Assembly: GCF_036867415.1 (NCBI RefSeq)
Contig: NZ_JBAJHU010000003.1
Coordinates: 62,001-126,000 of the forward strand
From: Rossellomorea sp036867415
Lineage (GTDB): Bacteria; Bacillota; Bacilli; Bacillales; Bacillaceae_B
Length of the DNA: 64,000 nt
Direction: 5' to 3'
The notes under the pieces: generated by a model
Told to the model about the DNA's origin: nothing
Databases searched by the model: none
Seen by the model: only the letters and a program-made list of their open reading frames with translations
Made by a program: the position numbers and the translations under genes
Shown: positions 49,741 to 58,155 of the stretch, piece after piece
How positions within the stretch are numbered: the first letter of the stretch is position 1
How the letters are laid out: the number at the start of each line of letters is the position of its first letter

Positions 49741-50550
49741 TCAAATGAAAATAACGACAAGAACACCAACGACCAGGCAATAAATGGCGAAATATTTAAG
49801 ATTCCCTTTTGCCATGATATTCATAAACCACTTTAACGAGAAGTATGAAGCAACCAGAGATCCAATGAAAGCCAGGATATAGGGGATCGCCATAGATGCC
49901 GCCGGAGGTTCCTCGATCAAATCGCTGATCCCGAGAAGCATGACCCCGAAACTTACCGGAATATATAGCAGGAATGAATAACGCAGGGCTGTTTCTGCTT
50001 TCATTCCTCTAGCCATTGCTGCAACAATGGTGGCACCTGAACGGCTGATCCCGGGAATCAACGCGACAGCCTGGGCAAGACCGATGATCAGGGCATCCTT
50101 TACATTCAAATCCCCATCGTTTTTTCTGCCCCGCAGATTTCGGATTAGCCATAACGCGGTACCAGTTATAATGAGTGTGATTCCGATCGTAACGACGTAG
50201 GAAAGATTTTCTTCAATGAAATCTCCGTACAAGACACCGATGACACCTGCAGGAATCGTCCCGATGATTAAATAAGCAATAAAATGGAAGTCCCGTTTAT
50301 TCTCTGGTGTCTTCTCTTTAAAATATCCCAACCCGTTGACAATCAATCGCCAAATATCTGCACGGTAAACAAGTAACACAGCAAAGAGAGATGCCGTATT
50401 CACTAATATCTCGAAGGTTAAGCCAGGTTCTTCAATTCCAAGGAAATATTGAGCCAATACCAGATGGCCGCTCGACGAAATGGGAATAGGTTCTGTAAAA
50501 CCTTGAAAAACGCCTAAAAATAAGTATTTCAATACTAAATAAAAATCCAT
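49741..50550 (-). CDS. uppP: Undecaprenyl-diphosphatase UppP (BacA)
   Basis: A 269-residue membrane protein with about eight hydrophobic segments. The first active-site motif (E/Q)xxxE reads QGFTE followed by PISSSGHLV, and the second is PGISRSGATI with the catalytic Ser/Arg. It dephosphorylates undecaprenyl diphosphate, recycling the cell-wall lipid carrier, and may give bacitracin resistance. The ATG at 50550 is seven bases after GGAGG; an adjacent ATG at 50553 is possible. Not in this place in B. subtilis as far as I recall. Confidence 0.87.
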   Translation of the reverse strand: MDFYLVLKYLFLGVFQGFTEPIPISSSGHLVLAQYFLGIEEPGLTFEILVNTASLFAVLLVYRADIWRLIVNGLGYFKEKTPENKRDFHFIAYLIIGTIPAGVIGVLYGDFIEENLSYVVTIGITLIITGTALWLIRNLRGRKNDGDLNVKDALIIGLAQAVALIPGISRSGATIVAAMARGMKAETALRYSFLLYIPVSFGVMLLGISDLIEEPPAASMAIPYILAFIGSLVASYFSLKWFMNIMAKGNLKYFAIYCLVVGVLVVIFI

Positions 50551-50630
50551 CATATATCCTCCAAGCATATATCTCTACACAGTTTTTTATTTAACACTAA
50601 ATAGAGTGGTACTGTAAAGACTTTTTCCAA

Positions 50631-50660
50631 ATGTTAATCAAACCGTAACCTGATTAACAT
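50631..50660. repeat. Perfect 10-10-10 inverted repeat between uppP and yjzC
   Basis: ATGTTAATCA (50631-50640), spacer AACCGTAACC, TGATTAACAT (50651-50660). No T run on either side, so a terminator is unlikely; an operator for one of the divergent genes is more plausible. Confidence 0.6.
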
Positions 50661-50750
50661 GAATATACCTTCATATGGCATGCATGAACCTTTTAATGAA
50701 GTAGAAAATAAAAGAGAAGCTGCCATGCTTCAATCAGAGGAGGTATCTTG

Positions 50751-50930
50751 ATGGGACAACCAAGACATTTCAGAGGCGGAGAAAAAGCGCCTAATAATGG
50801 AATTTATATCGAAATTGGTGAAACCGGAAGCAATGTTAATAATCCTCAAAAACTGAAGATGAAAGCGGGGGACCGGTTCCCTGAGAACTCAAACCACAAC
50901 CGTCATTGGACATATATGAGAAAACCGTAA
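50751..50930 (+). CDS. yjzC: YjzC-family small protein (59 aa)
   Basis: A 59-residue basic protein, MGQPRHFRGGEKAPNNGIYIEIGETG...NHNRHWTYMRKP, matching YjzC in start, length and end. Function unknown; the conserved GEKAPNNG and the aromatic C-terminus are family hallmarks. The ATG at 50751 follows GAGGTATCTTG. A large hairpin follows at 50941. Confidence 0.82.
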   Translation: MGQPRHFRGGEKAPNNGIYIEIGETGSNVNNPQKLKMKAGDRFPENSNHNRHWTYMRKP

Positions 50931-50940
50931 CAGAGAGAAG

Positions 50941-51018
50941 GAACAAGTATGACCGAATGGGAATAAGGAAGAGTGAAGAATTTTCTTATTCAACCGGTGA
51001 TTACTTGTTCTTTTTCCT
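50941..51018 (+). terminator. Large hairpin terminator after yjzC
   Basis: GAACAAGTA (50941-50949) pairs with TACTTGTTC (51002-51010), with inner pairing GAATAAG / CTTATTC, followed by TTTTTCC. Confidence 0.65.
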
Positions 51019-51047
51019 TTTTCATATCAGCACAAAAGGGTTATAAT
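51019..51047 (+). promoter_or_regulatory. Promoter of clpB
   Basis: TATAAT at 51042-51047 with a weak -35 TTTTCA 17 bp upstream (51019-51024); start point about 51054. Confidence 0.5.
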
Positions 51048-51056
51048 GATCATAAA

Positions 51057-51073
51057 GGTCAAAAAAGGTCAAA
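51057..51073 (+). promoter_or_regulatory. CtsR operator at clpB
   Basis: GGTCAAA-AAA-GGTCAAA, a perfect direct heptad repeat with 3-bp spacer, identical to the CtsR consensus. It covers the start-point region and ends 15 bp before the clpB start codon. Confidence 0.85.
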
Positions 51074-51088
51074 TGAGGTGTGAACGTA

Positions 51089-53686
51089 ATGAATATTGAA
51101 TCCATGACGCACAGTATCCAAGAGGGACTTGCAGCAGCCGGTCAGCTGGCAAAGGACTATAAGCATACGGATATCCGGGTTCTTCATCTTTGGAAAGCTT
51201 TTGTAAAAACCCGCGACGGTCTTCTTTGCTCCATTTATGAAAAGGCAGGAATGGATATAAACGCATTTCATGATTATATTCAACAAAAATTGAAAGAAAT
51301 TCCTGCCGTGGAAGGGAATGGCGTGCATTATGGACACTATCTATCCAATGAAGTAAACCGCCTGTTTCAGGATGGAGAGAAACTTAAGAGTAAATGGGGA
51401 GATGGGTACTTATCAATCGAACATCTTATTCTTTCGTTATTTCAACAGACTGATCATCCGATCATCAGTTATTTGAAGGATACAGGAATCACAAAAAAAC
51501 AGCTGACAACGATCATTACATCTGTAAGAGGGGGAAAAAAAGTGGACTCACAGAATCCTGAAGTTACATATGAAGCACTGAAAAAGTATGGAAGGGATCT
51601 CGTTGCAGAAGTCAGGTCGGGTAAGATTGATCCTGTCATTGGAAGGGACAGCGAAATCCGTCATGTCATCCGCATCCTTTCAAGAAAAACAAAGAATAAC
51701 CCGGTCCTGATCGGTGAGCCGGGAGTGGGGAAAACAGCAATCGTCGAGGGGCTTGCGCAGAGGATCGTAAGAAAGGATGTCCCGGAAGGTTTGAAGAACA
51801 AGACCATATTTGAACTCGACATGAGTTCCCTGGTCGCAGGTGCAAAGTTTCGCGGAGAATTTGAAGAAAGATTAAAGGCTGTTCTTACAGAAGTGAAAAA
51901 AAGTGAAGGGAGAATCCTTCTGTTTATTGATGAACTCCACACGATTGTCGGAGCCGGAAAAACCGAAGGGGCAATGGATGCAGGGAATATCCTTAAACCA
52001 ATGCTGGCAAGGGGTGAACTTCACTGTATAGGGGCGACGACACTGAATGAATATCGTAAATATATAGAAAAAGATCCTGCCTTGGAACGTCGCTTTCAAC
52101 AGGTGCTGGTGAAGGAGCCGAGTGTGGAGGATACCGTATCCATCCTAAGGGGATTGAAGGAACGCTTCGAAATCCATCACGGCGTCAATATTCACGACCG
52201 GGCAATCGTAGCAGCGGCGAGCCTTTCGGACCGATACATTTCTGACAGATTCCTCCCGGATAAAGCCATTGACCTGGTGGATGAAGCATGCGCAATGATC
52301 CGGACGGAAATTGATTCGATGCCTTCCGAACTTGATGAAGTGACGCGAAAAGTGATGCAGTTGGAAATCGAAGAGGCAGCTTTGACAAAAGAAAAAGATG
52401 AACAAAGTCTGGAACGGTTGAATCGAATCAAAAAAGATCTGAGCACCCTGAAGGAAAAAGCGGATGCAATGAAACTTAAATGGATGAAAGAAAAGGAAAG
52501 CATTGGCGTTGTCCAAGAGAAAAGAGAAGAGCTGGAGAAGCTGAGACGACAGCTTGAGGAAGCAGAGAGCGACTATGACTTAAATAAAGCAGCAGAACTG
52601 CGCCACGGCAAGATCCCTGCAATGGAGAAGGAACTTCAGGAAGTTGAAAGTAAAATGATGAAGGGACAGGAGGGAAGGCTGGTACGAGAAGAAGTAACCG
52701 AGGAAGAAGTCGCAAACATCGTGGCCAGATGGACCGGTATCCCTGTCACAAAGCTGGTGGAAGGTGAAAGGGAGAAACTCCTGAAACTCGATAAACTATT
52801 GCATGAACGTGTCATTGGACAAGAAGAAGCGGTTGAACTAGTCAGCGATGCTGTGATACGAGCAAGAGCCGGGATCAAAGATCCAAATCGCCCGATCGGC
52901 TCATTCATATTCCTCGGTCCTACCGGGGTGGGAAAGACAGAGCTTGCTAAAACACTTGCCAATACCTTATTTGACAGTGAAGAACAAATGATAAGAATCG
53001 ATATGTCTGAGTATATGGAGAAGCATGCAGTATCCAGACTGGTTGGTGCCCCTCCCGGATATGTGGGATATGAGGAAGGCGGCCAGTTGACAGAAGCTAT
53101 CAGAAGGAAACCTTACTCGGTGATCCTGCTTGACGAAATCGAAAAAGCACATCCTGAAGTATTCAATATTTTACTGCAAATGCTGGATGACGGTCGGATT
53201 ACCGATTCACAGGGACGAACGGTAGATTGTAAAAACACAGTTATCATCATGACTTCCAATATTGGGTCTTCACATTTATTGGAAAGAAATAAAGGGGAAG
53301 AAGAAATTGATGATGAGACCAAGGAGCTGGTCATGATGCAGCTGAGGGGCTCATTCAGACCTGAATTTCTCAATCGAGTAGATGACATCATCCTCTTCAA
53401 GCCTCTCAGTATCGAAAATGTTAAAGGAATCATCGAGAAGCTTCTTATAGAATTACAGTCACGTGTAGAGGAGCAGCAAATAATCATTTCCATGACTGAG
53501 AAAGCCAAAGAATTCATTGCAGAAGCCGCTTACGACCCTGTTTACGGAGCACGTCCATTAAAGAGATACCTGCAGAAGGAAGTTGAAACGAAACTCGCAA
53601 GGGAATTGATTGCAGGGAATATAGGGTCAAATAAAGAAGTGCTGATTGATGCAGGAAATGAAGGGCTGAATCTAACGGTTAATTAG
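51089..53686 (+). CDS. clpB: ATP-dependent disaggregase ClpB
   Basis: An 865-residue Hsp100 protein. N-domain about 1-150; first AAA+ module with Walker A GEPGVGKT (about 209) and the Walker B LLFIDELHTIVG; coiled-coil M-domain about 400-530; second AAA+ with GPTGVGKT (about 610) and VILLDEIEKAHPEV. It rescues aggregated proteins with DnaK. No ClpP-binding loop recognised; the long M-domain distinguishes it from ClpC and ClpE. The ATG at 51089 is eight bases after GAGGTG; the GTG at 51080 lies too near. A perfect CtsR operator precedes it. Confidence 0.93.
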   Translation: MNIESMTHSIQEGLAAAGQLAKDYKHTDIRVLHLWKAFVKTRDGLLCSIYEKAGMDINAFHDYIQQKLKEIPAVEGNGVHYGHYLSNEVNRLFQDGEKLKSKWGDGYLSIEHLILSLFQQTDHPIISYLKDTGITKKQLTTIITSVRGGKKVDSQNPEVTYEALKKYGRDLVAEVRSGKIDPVIGRDSEIRHVIRILSRKTKNNPVLIGEPGVGKTAIVEGLAQRIVRKDVPEGLKNKTIFELDMSSLVAGAKFRGEFEERLKAVLTEVKKSEGRILLFIDELHTIVGAGKTEGAMDAGNILKPMLARGELHCIGATTLNEYRKYIEKDPALERRFQQVLVKEPSVEDTVSILRGLKERFEIHHGVNIHDRAIVAAASLSDRYISDRFLPDKAIDLVDEACAMIRTEIDSMPSELDEVTRKVMQLEIEEAALTKEKDEQSLERLNRIKKDLSTLKEKADAMKLKWMKEKESIGVVQEKREELEKLRRQLEEAESDYDLNKAAELRHGKIPAMEKELQEVESKMMKGQEGRLVREEVTEEEVANIVARWTGIPVTKLVEGEREKLLKLDKLLHERVIGQEEAVELVSDAVIRARAGIKDPNRPIGSFIFLGPTGVGKTELAKTLANTLFDSEEQMIRIDMSEYMEKHAVSRLVGAPPGYVGYEEGGQLTEAIRRKPYSVILLDEIEKAHPEVFNILLQMLDDGRITDSQGRTVDCKNTVIIMTSNIGSSHLLERNKGEEEIDDETKELVMMQLRGSFRPEFLNRVDDIILFKPLSIENVKGIIEKLLIELQSRVEEQQIIISMTEKAKEFIAEAAYDPVYGARPLKRYLQKEVETKLARELIAGNIGSNKEVLIDAGNEGLNLTVN

Positions 53687-53727
53687 TAACATAGATCTCA
53701 AGTGAATCAACAGGTATATAGAAGGAA

Positions 53728-53755
53728 AAAGCAGCCTGTGACAGGCTGCTTTTTA
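53728..53755. terminator. Bidirectional terminator between clpB and yjzD
   Basis: AAAAAGCAGCCTG / CAGGCTGCTTTTT with loop TGA; the T run enters the stop codon of the minus-strand gene. Confidence 0.8.
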
Positions 53756-53935
53756 ATGATTTTCAACTGGATCGTTTGGAATGATCAATGTAATTACAAA
53801 TAGCAAAATCGTTATACCGATTGATAAAATCAATCCTGTTTCAAAATGATACGTTAATCCATTCATTGAACTTACAACGTAAGTTAACATTTGAGTCAAA
53901 AGAAATGCCCAGAAAAATGTCCAGAAAAATCTCAC
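53753..53935 (-). CDS. yjzD: DUF2929 small membrane protein, YjzD-like
   Basis: A 60-residue protein with two hydrophobic helices (FFWTFFWAFLLTQMLTYVV and LILSIGITILLFVITLII), matching DUF2929/YjzD in size and pattern. Start taken as GTG at 53935, six bases after GAGGTG. Function unknown. Confidence 0.7.
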   Translation of the reverse strand: MRFFWTFFWAFLLTQMLTYVVSSMNGLTYHFETGLILSIGITILLFVITLIIPNDPVENH

Positions 53936-54180
53936 GCCTGTCACCTCATTCCTCTATTTTCATCCATATGTAGATGGTTTCCACCATTTTCAATCTTTCT
54001 TATCATACCACACCTGAGATAAATAATAAATGACGAATATGTGAAAATGAAACCCTTATCATCCGCTCTGTCTCAGCGTATGACTTGTTCACATTTTTTA
54101 TCATGAATGGGCAAATCTCCTTTCAAAAATAGTTGCTGTACATAAACTATATTGACTCACTATGTAAAAGGAGAATTTCA

Positions 54181-54924
54181 ATGAATCAGCGATTGTTTCA
54201 ATTAGACCGGGAGTGGTGCATGATTCATTATCCTGAAAGACCAAATGGATTTGCTGTAATGATTCTTGGCGACCATCATCATTATGTAGATGAAAGAACG
54301 AGCTTTTGGGACCAGCATGAAGCCAGGAAGAAATGGATCAAAGATCTTACGGGCAAAGGGTATATTGTTTACTATAGCAATCTGTATGGAGCGAATTGGG
54401 GTAGCGAACAGGCAGTGGCGTTAGCTTGCAGACTCTATCAATATGTGAAACGGACAGAAATCATCAACAGCAAGATCCATATCTTGACGGAAGGGATGGG
54501 GGCACTCATATTTAAGGAACTCTACCCTAAGATGGAAAACGACATAAGAGGAGTGGTAATGCTCACGCCGTGTCTCTCACTTAGCGAACTGATCCGCCAG
54601 GAAAAAGAACAAAAGTTTTTCTATAAAAAACTGGTAAGGGAATTAGACCAGTCCCGGGGTGTGAAGGAAGAGGACTATGAACATGTTTTCCAGCGCGCAG
54701 GGAAAGATCATGATGTGTTTAAGGACATCCCTATTCCACTGTATATCGCTCAATCCTATAACGTTAATCGTTATAAAAATCAATTCCCTCTCATAAAAGA
54801 TATATATAAACATCGTTTGGAGAAAGGCTTTTCAACCGACCTCTTTTACGTGCTTCCTGAAAAAAGGTATACACTTGGGTTGAAATTTGCTTCGTACTTT
54901 TCCTTACACGAGAAAGAACTATAG
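54181..54924 (+). CDS. yjaU: YjaU-like alpha/beta-hydrolase-fold protein
   Basis: A 247-residue cytosolic protein with alpha/beta-hydrolase traits: AVMILGDHHHYVDERTSFW at the start and ILTEGMGALIFKEL where a nucleophile elbow would be. The elbow reads EGMG without serine, so hydrolase activity is doubtful. Named by position directly before yjaV-med-comZ. ATG at 54181 follows AAAAGGAG; earlier in-frame ATG at 54133 has no site. Confidence 0.6.
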   Translation: MNQRLFQLDREWCMIHYPERPNGFAVMILGDHHHYVDERTSFWDQHEARKKWIKDLTGKGYIVYYSNLYGANWGSEQAVALACRLYQYVKRTEIINSKIHILTEGMGALIFKELYPKMENDIRGVVMLTPCLSLSELIRQEKEQKFFYKKLVRELDQSRGVKEEDYEHVFQRAGKDHDVFKDIPIPLYIAQSYNVNRYKNQFPLIKDIYKHRLEKGFSTDLFYVLPEKRYTLGLKFASYFSLHEKEL

Positions 54925-54945
54925 CTGTGATTAGGAGTGAGTGAT

Positions 54946-55665
54946 GTGAATCATGCAATTGTGCTGGCAGCCCAGCAATATTTGGGATTTGAACTATGCA
55001 GGGCGCTGCTTGAAAGAGGTTGGACAGTGACAGCTGTTGATGATGATGGGGAAATGAAGGATAAATGGATGGAAATAGGGAGAAACTCGAACATTCAATA
55101 CGTTCCTGTGCATGAATGGAATAAGGAACTGCCGGTTGAATGCAGACTGTTTCTCCCTTATTATGACAATTTCAATATGAACAAGCCCGTATGTTTCTCC
55201 GCAATTGAACAGTGTCTGGATCAGGAGGGTGAATTTCCGGAGATTGTTCAGATTTACTCTAACAATACAGTGAGAAATCAAATCATTTCTGCCGGTGAAT
55301 CTGAAGCGGCTACGTTTTATCTCCCTACACTATATGGGGCTCATCAGCCTGATCATTTCTTATTCTCGCAGCTGCTGCAAGGAAAAAAAGAAGAAGAACT
55401 ACAATATTCAGACGATCCTAGTGGTGCCATCTATGTAAAAGATGCTGCGAATTGCATTATTAAGCATTCAGGGAACGGAGGAACCTATTCCTTGAAATCC
55501 TTATCCCAGAACAGCTGGAGGGAAGCACTTTCCTATATAACGGAAAGATCAATCGCTTCCGCCAAACAAAAAAGAACTCCTGAAGCGGAACGTATCACTG
55601 TACATCCTTCAAAATCTCATGAGGCTATATTGAAAGAGCAGAAACATACGATGAGCTTTCTGTGA
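54946..55665 (+). CDS. yjaV: YjaV-like protein, possible NAD-binding fold
   Basis: A 239-residue protein. The start HAIVLAAQQYLGFELCRALLERGWTVTAVD resembles a Rossmann fold with the glycine loop lost (AAQQYLG for GxxGxxG), and YLPTLYGAHQPDHF recalls extended SDR epimerases. Cofactor binding is therefore uncertain. GTG at 54946 chosen, eight bases after AGGAG. It starts 21 bases after yjaU and precedes med. Confidence 0.55.
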   Translation: MNHAIVLAAQQYLGFELCRALLERGWTVTAVDDDGEMKDKWMEIGRNSNIQYVPVHEWNKELPVECRLFLPYYDNFNMNKPVCFSAIEQCLDQEGEFPEIVQIYSNNTVRNQIISAGESEAATFYLPTLYGAHQPDHFLFSQLLQGKKEEELQYSDDPSGAIYVKDAANCIIKHSGNGGTYSLKSLSQNSWREALSYITERSIASAKQKRTPEAERITVHPSKSHEAILKEQKHTMSFL

Positions 55666-55794
55666 AAACAAGAATAAGAAAAATTTCTCTTTTATATGAT
55701 TACGGTTGAAGGTAAAATAGATACATTGGTGTAATTTTCTCTATTGATCCTGCTTTTTATCGACGCTGCATGAGTTTTAAAGGAGTTGCTGCAC

Positions 55795-56763
55795 ATGAAA
55801 AAGAGACTGAGTTTTCTCATTCTGGCGGTTTTCGCATTTGGATTAAATGGATGTATGAATGATAATACGTCTGATGAATTAGAAAATGTGGGTTTACTTG
55901 TTCCTGAAACAGTAAATGATGGTGTATGGGGAACAAAAGGGTACAAAGGTTTATTGAGTATACAGTCAGATCACGATGTAGATGTATTTTATAAAGAGAG
56001 CATGATTCATGATACATCAATAGAACAAGCAATTGAAGAGTATAAAAAAGACGGTGTAAACCTGGTTTTTGGTCACGGCAGCGAGTATGCAAATGTATTT
56101 AACGAGTTATCAAGTGAATACCCGGATATACATTTTATAAGTTTTAACGGCGATGCTAAAGCAAAGAACACAACAAGCTTGAAGTTTAAAGGGTATGCAA
56201 TGGGATTTTTCGGAGGCATGACAGCAGCCCATCATACAGAAACCAATAAAGTAGGTGTGATTGCAGCATATGATTGGCAGCCGGAAGTAGATGGATTTGT
56301 TGACGGGGCAAAGTACCAGAACAAAGAAGTTGAAGTAGTTGTTGAATATACGAAAGATTGGAATGACAAAGAATTGGCACTGAACAGATTGACATCTTTA
56401 GTTGGCAAGGATACGGATATTGTATATCCTGCCGGGGACGGCTATAATGTAGCTGTAATCGAAGAACTCAAAGAGCGCGGTTTGTTTGCGATCGGATATG
56501 TTTCCGATCAATCGGATCTAGGTGAATCCACGGTTCTTACCAGTACTGTGCAGCATGCGGATAAACTGTATGGAGTGGTCGCTGATAAATTTGCTGAAGG
56601 GAATCTGCCTTCAGGAAATCTTGAATTTGACTTTAAAGACGGAGTCATTTCACTGGGCAAATTCAGTCCGTTAATCTCAGATGATTTCAGGAGTGCTATG
56701 AACAAGCATGTTAAAGAGTATATCGATACAGGAAAATTACCAAACGGGAAGGAAGCAAAGTAA
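55795..56763 (+). CDS. med: Competence regulator Med, Bmp-family lipoprotein
   Basis: A 322-residue protein with a lipoprotein signal (FGLNGC, Cys about residue 18) and a basic-membrane-protein (BMP/PnrA) solute-binding fold (ENVGLLVPETVNDGVWGTKGYKG, FVDGAKYQNKEV). In B. subtilis Med positively affects comK expression. ATG at 55795 after AAAGGAGTTG. Its stop overlaps the comZ start by one base, the classical med-comZ pair. Confidence 0.85.
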   Translation: MKKRLSFLILAVFAFGLNGCMNDNTSDELENVGLLVPETVNDGVWGTKGYKGLLSIQSDHDVDVFYKESMIHDTSIEQAIEEYKKDGVNLVFGHGSEYANVFNELSSEYPDIHFISFNGDAKAKNTTSLKFKGYAMGFFGGMTAAHHTETNKVGVIAAYDWQPEVDGFVDGAKYQNKEVEVVVEYTKDWNDKELALNRLTSLVGKDTDIVYPAGDGYNVAVIEELKERGLFAIGYVSDQSDLGESTVLTSTVQHADKLYGVVADKFAEGNLPSGNLEFDFKDGVISLGKFSPLISDDFRSAMNKHVKEYIDTGKLPNGKEAK

Positions 56764-56951
56764 TGAATCAAGATAAGACGATGGAATTTATGCAGATCGC
56801 AATGAAGTACTTACCACAGGCAAAGCAGACGATGGATGAAGCGGGTATCGAACTTTCTCCGGAGATGCTGCAGCCTATTATGACTTTATTCACACAGGTG
56901 ATGGGGGAAGCTTATGAATTAGGGAAGAGCGACGCCTTACATAACGATTGA
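56763..56951 (+). CDS. comZ: Competence protein ComZ
   Basis: A 62-residue helical protein, MNQDKTMEFMQIAMKYLPQAKQTMDEAGIELSPEMLQP..., equal in length and pattern to B. subtilis ComZ, a negative regulator of the late competence operon comG. ATG formed within the med stop (TAATG), so it depends on med translation. Terminator follows at 56965. Confidence 0.87.
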   Translation: MNQDKTMEFMQIAMKYLPQAKQTMDEAGIELSPEMLQPIMTLFTQVMGEAYELGKSDALHND

Positions 56952-56964
56952 TACGAATACGATA

Positions 56965-56994
56965 AAGACTGTTCACTTGAGAACAGTCTTTTTT
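56965..56994 (+). terminator. Terminator of med-comZ
   Basis: AAGACTGTTC / GAACAGTCTT, loop ACTTGA, four further T. Confidence 0.85.
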
Positions 56995-57067
56995 GTACGA
57001 TCAGCCAAAAACTCCAGCCATAATAGGAATCCGAATGACTATGCTGAATGAAAAAATCATAAAAACA

Positions 57068-57096
57068 TTGCATAAAAAGGAATCTTTCGATAAAAT
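57068..57096 (+). promoter_or_regulatory. Promoter of fabH-fabF
   Basis: TTGCAT (57068-57073), 17-bp spacer, TAAAAT (57091-57096). Confidence 0.6.
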
Positions 57097-57112
57097 TAGT
57101 ACCAAGTCTTAA
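57096..57112 (+). promoter_or_regulatory. FapR operator at fabH
   Basis: TTAGTACCAAGTCTTAA: the left half TTAGTACC is a perfect FapR half-site, the right half keeps the final TAA. It directly follows the -10 element, so FapR bound without malonyl-CoA would block transcription. Confidence 0.65.
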
Positions 57113-57175
57113 TAATTGATAATAAACTGATATAAGAGTAATAAACGATAAAATATGAAAGCAGGGGATGCCAGT

Positions 57176-58108
57176 ATGAATGCAGGGATAATTGGAATTG
57201 GGCGTTACCTTCCTGAGAAAGTATTGACAAATGCAGATTTAGAAAAAATGGTGGATACGTCTGATGAGTGGATCCGTACGAGAACGGGAATTGAACAGAG
57301 AAGGGTTGCAGGTGAACACATCAATACGTCGGATATGGCATTTGAAGCGGCGAAAAAAGCAATAGCAGATGCTGATATTACTGCAGAGGACCTCGATTTG
57401 ATTTTGGTTGCCACCGTAACACCGGATCGTCCATTCCCATCGGTTGCCTGTTTGCTGCAGGACAGACTGGGCGCAAAGAAAGCTGCGGCCATGGACATAA
57501 GTGCCGCATGTGCAGGGTTCATGTATGGGATGATTACAGGAAAACAGTTCATCGATAATGGTGTCTACAAGAATATCCTTGTCATCGGTGTGGAGAAACT
57601 TTCACGGATTACAGATTGGGATGACCGCAATACAGCTGTATTATTCGGAGACGCTGCAGGAGCAGCCGTGCTCGGTCCTGTGCCTGACGGAAAAGGAATC
57701 CTGGCATTTGAACTTGGGGCAGATGGTTCCGGCGCAAAGCACTTGTATCAGGAAGAAAACATTGTGATGAATGGCCGCGAAGTATTTAAGTTTGCCGTGC
57801 GTCAAATGGGTGAATCCAGTGTGAATGTTATTGAAAAAGCAGGATTGAAGAAAGAAGATGTTGATTTCTTAATTCCTCACCAAGCCAATATCCGTATCAT
57901 GGAAGCAGCAAGACAACGTTTGGAGCTGCCAATCGAAAAAATGTCTAAAACCGTAAACAAATACGGCAATACATCTGCTGCCTCGATCCCTGTCTCACTC
58001 GTTGAAGACGTAGAAGACGGACGAATCAAAGACAATGATGTAGTGGTAATGGTTGGATTTGGCGGCGGACTGACGTGGGGCGCAATTGTTATGCGCTGGG
58101 GTAAATAA
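57176..58108 (+). CDS. fabH: 3-oxoacyl-ACP synthase III FabH
   Basis: A 310-residue KAS III with the triad Cys112 (SAACAGF), His235 (IPHQANIRI) and Asn265 (KYGNTSAAS). It starts each fatty acid by condensing acyl-CoA with malonyl-ACP; in Bacillus it accepts branched primers. The ATG at 57176 after AGGGGATG is used, not the ATG at 57155. First gene of a FapR-controlled fabH-fabF operon. Confidence 0.93.
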   Translation: MNAGIIGIGRYLPEKVLTNADLEKMVDTSDEWIRTRTGIEQRRVAGEHINTSDMAFEAAKKAIADADITAEDLDLILVATVTPDRPFPSVACLLQDRLGAKKAAAMDISAACAGFMYGMITGKQFIDNGVYKNILVIGVEKLSRITDWDDRNTAVLFGDAAGAAVLGPVPDGKGILAFELGADGSGAKHLYQEENIVMNGREVFKFAVRQMGESSVNVIEKAGLKKEDVDFLIPHQANIRIMEAARQRLELPIEKMSKTVNKYGNTSAASIPVSLVEDVEDGRIKDNDVVVMVGFGGGLTWGAIVMRWGK

Positions 58109-58155
58109 TTTAAAACTCGAGTTCTTCCATAGATGAATAAAAGGAGATGGATCAA

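Noticed and set aside
52145..52516. Minus-strand open frames of up to 134 codons inside clpB
   Set aside because: They mirror the codon bias of clpB, have no ribosome-binding sites and low-complexity composition; the same holds for antisense frames in addA, addB, amtB and the S9 gene.
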